Source of the DNA: GW2011-AR5 sp041645025
Lineage (GTDB): Archaea; Aenigmatarchaeota; Aenigmatarchaeia; GW2011-AR5
DNA: 14,172 nt
Assembly: GCA_041645025.1 (NCBI GenBank)
Contig: JBAZQV010000021.1
Coordinates: 1 to 14,172, forward strand
Direction: 5' to 3'
Under the pieces are notes generated by a model that worked only from the letters and a program-made list of their open reading frames with translations, ran no database searches and was not told the origin of the DNA. The translations under genes and the position numbers were made by a program. Below, piece by piece: positions 5,813 to 12,837 of the stretch (the first letter of the stretch is position 1; each line of letters begins with the position of its first letter).

Positions 5813-7087
5813 ATTATATTCCCGTAACCAATCAGATGCCATCTTCCGCCTACCTGCATTGACATGGCAGCCTTGTCGCCCTTGTCAGCGCAAACCGGAA
5901 GCTTCAATTTTATATGAATTAGGTTTTTGTTTGCAGAAATAACTATGCCGACCGTTTTTGTTATTGACACTGTTAACATAAGAACGTCGCCTGTTTTTAT
6001 CTGATTTATTTTCTTGTTGCCTTCTACTCCTATTACATGATCAAACAGTTTTATGTCAAGCTTTATCTCTTCTAGCGTTGGCGGCAGCTTATCCGGATGC
6101 CCTACTACGCTGCCCACAAGCCCATCTCCTCTTCCTAAAGCAGGATCCAAGTCAAATTGTATAGCTGCAAGACCACCAGGCTTGGCTTCCTTCAGCCTTT
6201 GCCCCGATTCTATTATTTCAACAGCCTTGCTTCTGAGTCCAGTCCATTTGTCGCCTATCTTCACGCCGGGTCGTATTTCAAGAGGTTCATTTATTTTTAT
6301 TATACCTTGTGTTAGAGACCCGCCAACTACGCTGCCTTTGAGTGCATTTATATCGCTTCCTGGCTTGTTTACGTCAAAGGAACGCACGACGTGGAATCTT
6401 GGCGGTTTTGTTGTGTCCCTTTCTGGTGTCGTAATATTTTTTTCTATGGTTTCTATGAGAACATCAATATTTGCATTGTTTATGGCACTGATAGGTATTA
6501 TTGGTGCATCTTCAGCAACGGTGCCTTTGACAAATTCCTTTATCTGCTTGTAATGCTCCAGCGCTTGCTGTTCAGAAACAAGGTCAATTTTGTTCTGCAC
6601 AATTATTATCTTGCGTATTCCAACAACATCAAGTGCCTTCAGGTGTTCTGCTGTCTGTGGTTGCGGGCATTTTTCATCCGCTGATATCAGGAGGAGCGCC
6701 CCGTCCATCAGTGACGCACCAGACAATACTGTAGCCATGAGCGTTTCGTGGCCTGGCGCATCTATAAACGACACAGCACGCTTGGGTTTTCCGTTGCCGA
6801 AGCATTTTGGGCATTTTGATGTATTTGAGTAGGAAGAACATTTTTCACAAAAATAGAACGTGGCATCTGCATAACCCAGTCTTATGGTAATGCCTCTTTT
6901 TATTTCCTCGCTATGCGTATCGGTCCATTTGCCTGTAAGGCTCTGAGTCAACGTGGTTTTCCCATGGTCTACGTAATCGTTAATTGAAGAAAATCTTTCA
7001 ATTATGTCCGACGAGACCGATGTTAATTTCAGGAATTAACGCAGCGCTTTTTTCTATAGTCTTTGTTTTTTGATTGAAGTTTATCAC
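5809..7087 (-). CDS. eif2g: Translation initiation factor aIF2 gamma, interrupted by a 31-nt intron
   Basis: GTPase subunit of archaeal initiation factor 2, which delivers initiator Met-tRNA to the small ribosomal subunit. The gene is read as two exons, 7087-7006 and 6974-5809, giving 415 residues, normal for the family. Exon 1 encodes EINIGLVG and exon 2 VDHGKTTLTQSLTGKW. Only removal of bases 7005-6975 restores the P-loop GHVDHGKT (residues 27-34, junction inside His28). Without removal, translation stops at a TGA two codons after GGA CAT. Exon 2 keeps switch region TDTHSEEIKRGITI, the zinc knuckle C70, C73, C82, C85, DAPGHE, NKID and the C-terminal barrels. The proposed GTG start lies 5 nt after the rps6e stop. 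Loss of function by a small insertion is an alternative, but the fold of the insert argues for splicing. Confidence 0.9.
6975..7005 (-). other. Predicted bulge-helix-bulge intron in the aIF2 gamma gene
   Basis: On the minus-strand RNA, exon bases 7018-7012 (GGUCUCG) pair with 6973-6966 (CGUAGACC, U6971 bulged). A 3-nt bulge UUA (6976-6974) follows. A 4-position central helix pairs 7011-7008 (UCGG) with 6980-6977 (ACGA), with one G-A mismatch. A 3-nt bulge ACA (7007-7005) comes next, then an 8-bp inner helix UAAUUGAA/UUCAAUUA closed by an 8-nt loop. This is the 3-4-3 geometry cut by archaeal splicing endonuclease. Cutting after the second base of each bulge removes exactly 31 nt and restores GGA CAC GUA GAC (Gly-His-Val-Asp). 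The length is not a multiple of three and the insert carries an in-frame stop. Confidence 0.82.
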
Positions 7088-7092
7088 CTTAT

Positions 7093-7494
7093 TTACTCTG
7101 CCTTTGTTTCTTCTTTAACTTCCTTTTTTTCAAACATTTCGTCAAGCGGCTTGCTACCCTGTTTTACGACTTTGCAGTTTATCTGAACGATATCGTCTCC
7201 TATTGTGTCGCCTCGCAGCATTTTTCTTCTTCTAAGGCCGCCAACATCAGTATGTAATCCGACACCCTTTGTTATGAGGAATTTTTTGCGCAACACACCT
7301 TCTATATCTTTTCGCATCGGGAAGCCATCCTTGTCGCTGCCTCCGGTAATCTGCAGCTCATAGCCGTCCATGCCAAGAAAAGACCCGTCAAGAACGTCGC
7401 CTATCTTTTTGCCTAGAACAGGCGCGTCTCTCTGGTCCTTTTCTACCTGGTAACTTTTTTTCCCGTCGTTTATTACGAACTTGAATGATGCCAT
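7093..7494 (-). CDS. rps6e: Small-subunit ribosomal protein S6e
   Basis: A 133-residue archaeal S6e, a small-subunit protein found only in archaea and eukaryotes. Recognisable blocks are FKFVINDGKKSYQVE, GKKIGDVLDGSFLGM, GYELQITGGSDKDGFPMR and GLRRRKMLRGDTIGDDIVQIN, in family order. The acidic/lysine tail is of ordinary archaeal length. Start ATG 7494 is preceded by GAGGTG (about 7508-7503), a good ribosome-binding site. A weak TATA-like TCTATTAAG lies near 7550-7558 on the minus strand. The aIF2 gamma gene follows in the same operon, a common archaeal arrangement. Confidence 0.96.
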   Translation of the reverse strand: MASFKFVINDGKKSYQVEKDQRDAPVLGKKIGDVLDGSFLGMDGYELQITGGSDKDGFPMRKDIEGVLRKKFLITKGVGLHTDVGGLRRRKMLRGDTIGDDIVQINCKVVKQGSKPLDEMFEKKEVKEETKAE

Positions 7495-7649
7495 ATTTTT
7501 AACACCTCTTAATTATGGTGGAATCGCTATTACAGTGCTCACCACATTTCTTAATAGACTGTCCAACTAGAAGTAACGTTTTTCGATACTTCCCAGTTTT
7601 TCCAGCCGGGCTAACATGATAATGAAATGAAAAGCTTAAAAACGAACTT

Positions 7650-7880
7650 ATGACACGAGTTTCTTGTAGCCTGGCGTCCACTCGTCTGTTTTCATCAGAC
7701 GAAGATTCTATATACGGCAATGTGCATGATTCACCTCTTGTCGAATTATGGGTTAATAGTCCAAATTACAAGATGGGACGTCTGGCAAACAACTGGTGTG
7801 TAGCGAAGAAAAACGGCATGCCGCAGCGGATCCAGGAAAAAGTAATGGAAAGATTGACACAAAAATATGCTAAGGATTAG
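7650..7880 (+). CDS. Uncharacterised short ORF, possibly a radical-SAM C-terminal fragment
   Basis: An open frame of up to 76 residues; GTG 7722 is an alternative start. The middle section YGNVHDSPLVELWVNSPNY resembles the GN-V-x-D-SPL-x-E-W-NSP-x-Y stretch near the C-terminus of SPASM-type radical-SAM proteins. The radical-SAM core and the preceding cluster cysteines are absent, so if the resemblance is real this is a remnant rather than an enzyme. No clear ribosome-binding site is present; a TATA-like AGCTTAAAAA lies at 7633-7642. The frame may also be chance. It sits in an accessory patch beside a gene relic and vapBC, where broken genes are plausible. Confidence 0.35.
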   Translation: MTRVSCSLASTRLFSSDEDSIYGNVHDSPLVELWVNSPNYKMGRLANNWCVAKKNGMPQRIQEKVMERLTQKYAKD

Positions 7881-7889
7881 AATAAGGCA

Positions 7890-7943
7890 TTATTTCTTTA
7901 CAATCCAATCGACTTCCGGAAAAGTGCCGTCCATCTTGCCGTC
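7890..7943 (-). pseudogene. Relic of the 3' end of the DUF4346-like gene
   Basis: Read on the minus strand this encodes DGKMDGTFPEVDWIVKK then a stop, with another stop codon directly before it. The intact gene at 8684-9067 has DGKMDGTFPEIEWLIRN at its C-terminus. The two DNA stretches match closely, with differences mainly at third codon positions. The relic and the intact 3' end are in the same orientation and flank vapBC. It is too short to act as a gene and looks like the leftover of a duplication or integration event. Confidence 0.75.
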
Positions 7944-7967
7944 TTATGCATCTCCAAGACAACAAAA

Positions 7968-7976
7968 CTTAAATAC
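7968..7976 (+). promoter_or_regulatory. TATA-like promoter of vapBC
   Basis: CTTAAATAC centred 27 nt before the vapB ATG at 7999, implying a leaderless transcript. It is followed immediately by the palindromic operator candidate. Confidence 0.6.
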
Positions 7977-7994
7977 GTACATATGTACATATGT
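7977..7994. promoter_or_regulatory. Putative vapBC autoregulatory operator
   Basis: GTACATATGTAC (7977-7988) is a perfect 12-bp palindrome, and the 8-bp palindrome ACATATGT occurs twice in tandem (7979-7986, 7987-7994). It lies between the TATA element and the antitoxin start, where a ribbon-helix-helix antitoxin dimer pair would repress its own operon. Binding by VapB is inferred. Confidence 0.6.
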
Positions 7995-7998
7995 CACT

Positions 7999-8268
7999 AT
8001 GTCATTGCGTTTAGAGATCGATAAGGAACTGGAGAAAAGATTTAGGGAAACAGCCATGAAGGAATTTGGTTATAGCAAGGGCTCATTGAGAAAGGCTGGC
8101 GAGGAAGCGTTTTCTAAATGGCTGAGAGAGCGTGATAATAAGCCTGTAAAAAGTGTCAAGGATCCGGTTAACTTAATAAAGGGCGGTTTATCAGGATACA
8201 AAGGCAGAATTACTTCTGTGCAAATGCAGCACGAGGCAACAAAAATATGGATCAAGAAAGCTGATTAA
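7999..8268 (+). CDS. VapB-type antitoxin, probable ribbon-helix-helix
   Basis: An 89-residue protein from ATG 7999; an upstream in-frame start at 7867 would run through the promoter and operator and is rejected. The N-terminus SLRLEIDKELEKRF is the short strand plus helix of a ribbon-helix-helix domain, followed by GYSKGSLRKAGEEAF, typical of archaeal antitoxins paired with PIN toxins. The C-terminal 45 residues are basic and probably wrap the toxin's active site. The stop codon is 1 nt before the toxin start, the tight coupling expected for a toxin-antitoxin pair. Self-regulation is suggested by the palindrome just upstream. Confidence 0.82.
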   Translation: MSLRLEIDKELEKRFRETAMKEFGYSKGSLRKAGEEAFSKWLRERDNKPVKSVKDPVNLIKGGLSGYKGRITSVQMQHEATKIWIKKAD

Positions 8269-8269
8269 A

Positions 8270-8683
8270 ATGCTTTTTATAGATGCAAATATTTTTCTGG
8301 AAGTCGAGCTGGAGGATAAAAGAAGCGAAGAATGCAAGCAGCTTTTTCTAAGGATTTACAAGAAGAGCATAAAATCGATTACTTCTGATTTCATTGTTTA
8401 TACATGCCTTATCCAATTAGAAAATAAGGCATCCGTGAAGGACATGGAGAATTTCATAATTTTTTTAGACAACATGAGGGGCATAGAAGTGCATTCTCCT
8501 ACGTATAAGACTTTGTATCGTACTTTTGAGATTATGAAAAAATATAAACTGGATTTTGATGATGCCTTGGTTGTTTCTACAATGTTATCTCTTGGAATCA
8601 AACAACTGGTTTCATTTGATAGGCATTTTGACAGCGTCAAGGAAATAGAGAGGTTAGAGCCCATACAACTTTTGAAAAATTAA
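8270..8683 (+). CDS. vapC: VapC-family PIN-domain toxin
   Basis: A 137-residue PIN-domain ribonuclease; family members usually cut tRNA or rRNA in a magnesium-dependent way. The acidic active-site residues are visible: D5 in LFIDANIFL, E51 in LIQLENK, D97/D98 in LDFDDAL, and D117 in VSFDRHFD. The length is typical and the frame is intact, so an active toxin is plausible. It is co-transcribed with the antitoxin and its stop codon adjoins the convergent DUF4346-like gene's stop codon. Confidence 0.9.
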   Translation: MLFIDANIFLEVELEDKRSEECKQLFLRIYKKSIKSITSDFIVYTCLIQLENKASVKDMENFIIFLDNMRGIEVHSPTYKTLYRTFEIMKKYKLDFDDALVVSTMLSLGIKQLVSFDRHFDSVKEIERLEPIQLLKN

Positions 8684-9067
8684 TCATTGCGGCGCCCCTC
8701 CATTTCTTATTAGCCATTCTATTTCAGGAAAAGTTCCGTCCATCTTGCCGTCCTGGATGTACTTTACATCAAGCTTCATGCACAGCCAGGCCCTTGCCAG
8801 TTCTTTTCCGAGGTAAGCACAATGGTCTTTAGCAATTTTTGGCAAATCTTCTATAACCTGCCTGTAGACGTCCTGTGGCTTGTCGCCTATCCACGTTTTC
8901 TTTATGATATTGACATCCTTGTATCCGCAAAGGCCAACCTCTAGCTTGCCGTTGTTTATTCTTATCAAAAAATAACCAGCAGGGTCAAGCTTTTCATACC
9001 CCTTGTCTTTGCAGGCCTTTGGTTTTGCCTTGGCAATGGGTTTTTTTATCGAAAATTTTTTCTTCAT
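8684..9067 (-). CDS. DUF4346-like conserved protein
   Basis: A 127-residue protein. After a basic Lys/Ala/Pro N-terminus (residues 1-22) comes LDPAGYFLIRINNGKLEVG, later HCAYLGKELARAWLCMKL, and the terminal VKYIQDGKMDGTFPEIEW. The PAGYF and AYLGKEL blocks resemble DUF4346 as I remember it; the biochemical role is not known to me. ATG 9067 is preceded by AAAGGA at about -10 and a TATA-like CTTAATAAATG near 9100-9110. A degenerate copy of its last 18 codons lies beyond vapBC at 7890-7943. The 135-nt gap from here to glyA holds this promoter and no recognisable gene. Confidence 0.7.
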   Translation of the reverse strand: MKKKFSIKKPIAKAKPKACKDKGYEKLDPAGYFLIRINNGKLEVGLCGYKDVNIIKKTWIGDKPQDVYRQVIEDLPKIAKDHCAYLGKELARAWLCMKLDVKYIQDGKMDGTFPEIEWLIRNGGAPQ

Positions 9068-9202
9068 AAGTTATTCCTTTCTAAGCTTATTGTAAATAGC
9101 ATTTATTAAGCTTTTAGGGCAAAAACCGAACTGATTAGTGAGATGTAGGATGTATGAATGATTGGAGAACCGTTAGAGTAGCAGCCTAATCTTTTCAAAT
9201 AT

Positions 9203-10474
9203 TTAGTTGTAAAATACAAATCTTTTGCACAGCGCTAATACATCACTGCGAATATTTTCCAGTATATTTTTATCATTCTTGTGCTCGATTGCTTTTGCTA
9301 TGAAGTCGCCTACGCTTTTCATTTCTGATTCCTTCATGCCGCGTGTTGTAAGCAGCGGTGTGCCCAAACGAATCCCAGATGGGTCAAAAGGTTTCCTTGT
9401 GTCATAAGGTATTGTATTTTTGTTTACTGTTATGCCAACTTCATCCAAAACAATTTCAGCTTCTTTTCCGGATATGTTTTTGTTGGTCAAATCTACGAGC
9501 ATGAGATGATTATCAGTGCCGTTTGTTACCAGCCTGAATCCGTGCGTCATAAGCGAGTCGGCCAGTGCTTTCGCGTTGCTTACTATTTGTTTTGCATATT
9601 CACGGAAGTTTGGCTGTAGCGCCTCTTTGAATGCCACAGCTTTGGCAGCATTGGTATGGTCATGTGGTCCGCCCTGAATGCCCGGGAAAACGTTAAAATC
9701 AATAAGCTGGGCAAGATTTTTTGTTGCGTCTGTGTGATATTTGTCATGATAACTGTCCTCTACCCGAGACATGATTATTGCGCCGCGCGGACCGCGAAGG
9801 GTTTTGTGCGTGGTTGTTGTGACAACATCACAATAAGGTACAGGGCTTTGATGCAGATCTGCTGTGACAAGACCTGCTATATGAGCAATATCCGCAAAGT
9901 GATACGCCTCGACCTCTTCAGCAATTTCTCCGAATGCAGCAAAGTCTATCTTTCTTGGATAGGCCGTGAGGCCAGAGAGAATCATTTTTGGCTTTTCTTT
10001 GAGCGCTGCCTTTCTGATTGCATCGTAGTCAAGCAGTTCTGTTTCTTTGTCAACAAAATAAGGAATACATTTGAATAGTTTTCCGGAGAAATTCACCGGT
10101 GAGCCGTGAGTCAGATGGCCGCCGCAGCTTAAATCCAAACCCATGAACGTGTCGCCTGGATTAAGCAGCGCAAAGAAAACAGCCATGTTAGCAGGAGAGC
10201 CTGAGAGAGGCTGGACATTCACGTGCTCGCAGCCGAACAGCTGCTTTGCCCGTTCTATTGCCAGCGTCTCAGCCTGGTCAATGATTGTATTGCCGCCATA
10301 GTAGCGCCTGCCTGGATAACCCTCAGAATATTTATTAGTGAGTATAGAGCCCATCGCCTCGAGAACAGCTTCGCTTACAAGATTCTCAGATGGTATAAGC
10401 TCAAGGCCATCCATTTGCCGCTGCTTTTCGCGCTGGATTATGTTATAAATTTCCGGGTCGGTATGGGAAAGCAT
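9203..10474 (-). CDS. glyA: Serine hydroxymethyltransferase
   Basis: PLP-dependent enzyme that converts serine and a tetrahydropterin cofactor to glycine and the methylene form, feeding thymidylate synthesis. At 423 residues it is full length for the family. It has IPSENLVSEAVLEAMGS, the NKYSEGYPGRRYYGG block, LSCGGHLTHGSPVNFSG, the cofactor-contact DIAHIAGL and the lysine motif TTTTHKTLRGPRGA, in which K224 forms the Schiff base. The start is ATG 10474 with CTTAAAAAC (10494-10503 on the minus strand) 25 nt upstream and no ribosome-binding site, so it is probably leaderless. It appears to be a single-gene unit. The thyA-folA cluster on the opposite strand suggests that folate is the one-carbon carrier. 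Confidence 0.97.
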   Translation of the reverse strand: MLSHTDPEIYNIIQREKQRQMDGLELIPSENLVSEAVLEAMGSILTNKYSEGYPGRRYYGGNTIIDQAETLAIERAKQLFGCEHVNVQPLSGSPANMAVFFALLNPGDTFMGLDLSCGGHLTHGSPVNFSGKLFKCIPYFVDKETELLDYDAIRKAALKEKPKMILSGLTAYPRKIDFAAFGEIAEEVEAYHFADIAHIAGLVTADLHQSPVPYCDVVTTTTHKTLRGPRGAIIMSRVEDSYHDKYHTDATKNLAQLIDFNVFPGIQGGPHDHTNAAKAVAFKEALQPNFREYAKQIVSNAKALADSLMTHGFRLVTNGTDNHLMLVDLTNKNISGKEAEIVLDEVGITVNKNTIPYDTRKPFDPSGIRLGTPLLTTRGMKESEMKSVGDFIAKAIEHKNDKNILENIRSDVLALCKRFVFYN

Positions 10475-10493
10475 AGTTATAGAATAAATAGAA

Positions 10494-10503
10494 AGTTTTT
10501 AAG
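10494..10503 (-). promoter_or_regulatory. TATA-like promoter of glyA
   Basis: Minus-strand CTTAAAAACT, centred 25 nt before the start codon with no Shine-Dalgarno sequence in between. It overlaps the 3' flank of the beta-barrel-like gene. Confidence 0.55.
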
Positions 10504-10509
10504 GCTGGA

Positions 10510-11106
10510 TTATTTTATCTTCCATTCGAGGCCAAGACCAGTACCATTGGAATTTTTATATCCGTTGTGCCTGAACTCAGCAACACCGAACAAATCTCCT
10601 ACCAGCCGACGCCTATACTGGATTTCTGTCACTATGTTATTTGGCTTGAAATTGTAATTAAAAAAACCCTCCACGTAGTTGTCGCCGAACTTTTTAACAC
10701 CACTCAATGCCAGCTGGGATCCGGCATTGTTAGTTGCCAAAGGATAGAATCTTGCTGTAAGGCTGTCTCCTCCTTTTGCAAATTTATACATAGGACCGAC
10801 TCTTATGGTGTCTGCCGGTGCAAAGAAATCCCTGTTATATTCTGTTGAAACGCCTAAACCATTGCTTGCAGTTTTAAACACCTTAAACTGACCATAGGCT
10901 TTGTTTATGTCGCTGTCCATGCCACTTGTTCCATAGTCAAGGAATCCATAATATCTGGCATCTGAAGGTAGTTCGCCGGCTGCCGTTACCGTCCCGTCCA
11001 CCCGGCCCCTAGTATCATAATAGCCGGATGATTTAAGCATCTTATTTGACGCAGCGCATCCTACACATCCAGCTAGAGCCAGACCCGCTATTAGTTCTCG
11101 TATCAT
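10510..11106 (-). CDS. Predicted lipoprotein with beta-barrel-like sequence
   Basis: A 198-residue secreted protein from ATG 11106 (GGTG upstream); a GTG at 11118 would add four residues. The N-terminus MIRELIAGLALAGCVGCAAS has a lipobox-like LAGC, suggesting lipid attachment at C14. The remainder has almost no hydrophobic helix. It is built of about ten segments with alternating polar and aromatic or aliphatic residues separated by Gly/Asn/Asp turns, for example TIRVGPMYKF, YVEGFFNYNF, IVTEIQYRRRL and a final GLGLEWKIK. This is the look of an outer-membrane-type beta-barrel, which is unexpected in an archaeon. A soluble all-beta surface protein is the alternative. No named family is recognised. 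It is divergent from a TrmB-type regulator. Confidence 0.65.
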   Translation of the reverse strand: MIRELIAGLALAGCVGCAASNKMLKSSGYYDTRGRVDGTVTAAGELPSDARYYGFLDYGTSGMDSDINKAYGQFKVFKTASNGLGVSTEYNRDFFAPADTIRVGPMYKFAKGGDSLTARFYPLATNNAGSQLALSGVKKFGDNYVEGFFNYNFKPNNIVTEIQYRRRLVGDLFGVAEFRHNGYKNSNGTGLGLEWKIK

Positions 11107-11144
11107 ACACCACACCAATAATTACTTAATAGTGCTAACATACC

Positions 11145-11155
11145 TATAAATATTT
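11145..11155. promoter_or_regulatory. Shared TATA-like element between the lipoprotein and TrmB genes
   Basis: TATAAATATTT contains the palindrome AAATATTT and reads as a TATA box on both strands. It is about 35 nt before the regulator's ATG and about 45 nt before the lipoprotein's ATG, consistent with short leaders on both sides. A weaker alternative for the minus strand is TATTAAG at about 11124-11130. Confidence 0.45.
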
Positions 11156-11183
11156 GTTCTCCTAAAATGGAGTATAGATAACC

Positions 11184-11906
11184 ATGGATGTAACAGTGTT
11201 GGAAGATTTGGGTTTTAGCAATGCCGAGATAAAGATATACCTTGCTTTGCTCGAGCTGGGTACATCGACAGCTGGTCCGGTTTTGAAAAAATCAGGTTTG
11301 CAGAACTCCGTCGTACATATGACGCTGGGAAAAATGGTTGAAAAGGGGCTGGTTTCTTTTATCAAGAAAGGAAAGGTGAAATACTATCAGCCAGCAGACC
11401 CGAAAAACATACTGAGAATAATAGATGAAAAAAAGAAAAATTTTGAGGACATACTGCCAGCGCTGCTTACCCGCCAGACGAAACAGGAAAAGCAGGAAGC
11501 TGAAATTTTTGAAGGATTTACAGGATTCAAGAACATGATGTTCGACTTCATAAAGAATCACAAAAAAGGAGACGAGTACTTATTTTTTTCATTCTATTCA
11601 AAAGAAAGAGCTTTTGATAATGTATTTAATTTTTTTAGAGATTTCGAGAAGTTGCGGGAAAAAAGAAACATAATGGGAAAAGGCATAGTTCCTGTAGAAA
11701 TCAAAGATAAATTCAAAGGAAGGAACATGAAGAATCTTATTTTTGTTAATTTTCCTATTCCAAATGGAATTACGGTTTGTGGGGATAAAATAGCATTATT
11801 GACGCATTCAGAGGAAAAACAAATATCATTTCTTATTCATTCACATGAGCTGGCGGAGTCTTTCCGAATATATTTCTACTCCATCTGGAACAAGTACAAG
11901 AAATAA
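11184..11906 (+). CDS. TrmB-family transcriptional regulator
   Basis: A 240-residue regulator. Residues 1-75 are a TrmB winged helix: VLEDLGFSNAEIKIYLALLELGTSTAGPVLKKSG, then SVVHMTLGKMVEKGLVSFIKKGKVKYYQPADP. A coiled-coil helix (about 76-105) links to a C-terminal domain with FEGFTGFKNMMFDFI, the pattern seen in short TrmB proteins without the sugar-binding domain. The effector is unknown. The ATG at 11184 is the first start after a TATA-like TATAAATA. Candidate targets are itself and the divergent lipoprotein gene; this is inferred from layout only. After the stop, CGACC/GGTCG at 11909-11925 could form a small hairpin, without a following T-run. Confidence 0.9.
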   Translation: MDVTVLEDLGFSNAEIKIYLALLELGTSTAGPVLKKSGLQNSVVHMTLGKMVEKGLVSFIKKGKVKYYQPADPKNILRIIDEKKKNFEDILPALLTRQTKQEKQEAEIFEGFTGFKNMMFDFIKNHKKGDEYLFFSFYSKERAFDNVFNFFRDFEKLREKRNIMGKGIVPVEIKDKFKGRNMKNLIFVNFPIPNGITVCGDKIALLTHSEEKQISFLIHSHELAESFRIYFYSIWNKYKK

Positions 11907-11934
11907 ACCGACCTTTTCCCGGTCGCGGTAACAA

Positions 11935-11943
11935 CTTAAATAA
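11935..11943 (+). promoter_or_regulatory. TATA-like promoter of the thyA cluster
   Basis: CTTAAATAA centred 24 nt before ATG 11963, implying a leaderless thyA message starting at or next to that codon. Confidence 0.6.
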
Positions 11944-11962
11944 TTTCCAGAAATTCTATACA

Positions 11963-12835
11963 ATGATAGTTATGCAGCAATATCTCAATGCACTACGTTT
12001 TATTCTTGAAAAGGGCGCCATAAAGCACGACAGGACAGATACGGGCACAAAGGCCGTTTTTGGCATGCAATTCCGCTACGATATGGAAGACGGTTTCCCG
12101 CTTGTTACAACAAAGAAGATGCCGTGGAAATCTGTTGCAAGCGAATTGCTGTGGTTCATAGAAGGCTCCAATGATGAACGCCGCCTGGCAGAACTGCTGC
12201 ACGGCACCCGCGACCCGGAAAAACAGACCATATGGACGCAAAATGCTAATGCGAGTTATTGGAAGCCTCATGCGAAATTCGAAGGAGATTTGGGAAGAAT
12301 TTATGGCGTTCAGTGGCGTCATTGGAATTCTAACGGTAAAGAAATTGACCAGTTGGCCAGGGCAATAGATTTAATTAAAAAAGACCCTACAAGCAGGAGA
12401 ATAATAGTGAGCGCCTGGCATCCCGGTGAGCTTGATTATGAGGAACAGCAACCGCCTGTTACTGCTCTTTGTCCATGTCATATCTTCTACCAGTTCTTTG
12501 TTGCCAGCGGCAAGCTCTCGCTTCAGATGTACCAGCGTTCATGCGACATGCTCCTCGGTGTACCCTTTAATATAGCCTCCTATTCGCTCCTTTTGAATAT
12601 GGTCGCGCAAGTTACAGGTCTTAAAGCAGGTGATTTTGTCCATACCCTTGGTGACGCGCACATTTACCAGAACCATTTCGAGCAGGTTAAAGAGCAGCTC
12701 TCGCGTGAGCCGTTTCCTTTGCCAAGTTTGTGGCTCAATCCTTCTATAAAAAGTATAGACAACTTTAAGATGGATGACATAAGAATCGATAATTATCAGA
12801 GTCATCCGGCAATCAAGGCACCTATGGCGGTCTAG
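11963..12835 (+). CDS. thyA: Thymidylate synthase, ThyA type
   Basis: Converts dUMP to dTMP using methylene-tetrahydrofolate. The 290-residue protein aligns end to end with classical ThyA: KHDRTDTGTKAVFGMQFRYD, DGFPLVTTKKMPWKSV, GRIYGVQWRHW, DPTSRRIIVSAWHPGELD, catalytic C172 in CPCHIFYQFFV, MYQRSCDMLLGVPFNIASYS, GDAHIYQNHFEQ and the C-terminal IKAPMAV. An insertion of about ten residues separates GELD from the catalytic cysteine, as in longer ThyA variants. The ATG at 11963 fits a leaderless transcript; ATG 11972 (MQQYLNA) is the other option. The downstream membrane-protein gene begins 2 nt after the stop. The folate reductase gene lies about 0.65 kb further on. Confidence 0.97.
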   Translation: MIVMQQYLNALRFILEKGAIKHDRTDTGTKAVFGMQFRYDMEDGFPLVTTKKMPWKSVASELLWFIEGSNDERRLAELLHGTRDPEKQTIWTQNANASYWKPHAKFEGDLGRIYGVQWRHWNSNGKEIDQLARAIDLIKKDPTSRRIIVSAWHPGELDYEEQQPPVTALCPCHIFYQFFVASGKLSLQMYQRSCDMLLGVPFNIASYSLLLNMVAQVTGLKAGDFVHTLGDAHIYQNHFEQVKEQLSREPFPLPSLWLNPSIKSIDNFKMDDIRIDNYQSHPAIKAPMAV

Positions 12836-12837
12836 CA

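Noticed and set aside
6975..7005. Insert in aIF2 gamma as an intein or as proof of a pseudogene
   Set aside because: At 31 nt it is far too short for an intein and carries a stop. The rest of the gene is fully conserved and the insert folds with bulge-helix-bulge geometry at the exact junction, so an intron explains it better than decay.
7867..7998. N-terminal extension of the VapB antitoxin from ATG 7867
   Set aside because: The extension would translate the gene relic, the TATA element and the palindromic operator; ATG 7999 fits the promoter spacing and the domain start.
9068..9202. Possible small RNA between the DUF4346-like gene and glyA
   Set aside because: I looked for tRNA, C/D box and hairpin signatures on both strands and saw only the DUF4346-like promoter and an imperfect AAGCTT inverted repeat.
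11907..11929. Rho-independent-style terminator after the TrmB gene
   Set aside because: The stem is only about six pairs with a bulge and no T-run follows. Archaeal termination usually relies on T-rich tracts, so I mention it but do not list it as a terminator.
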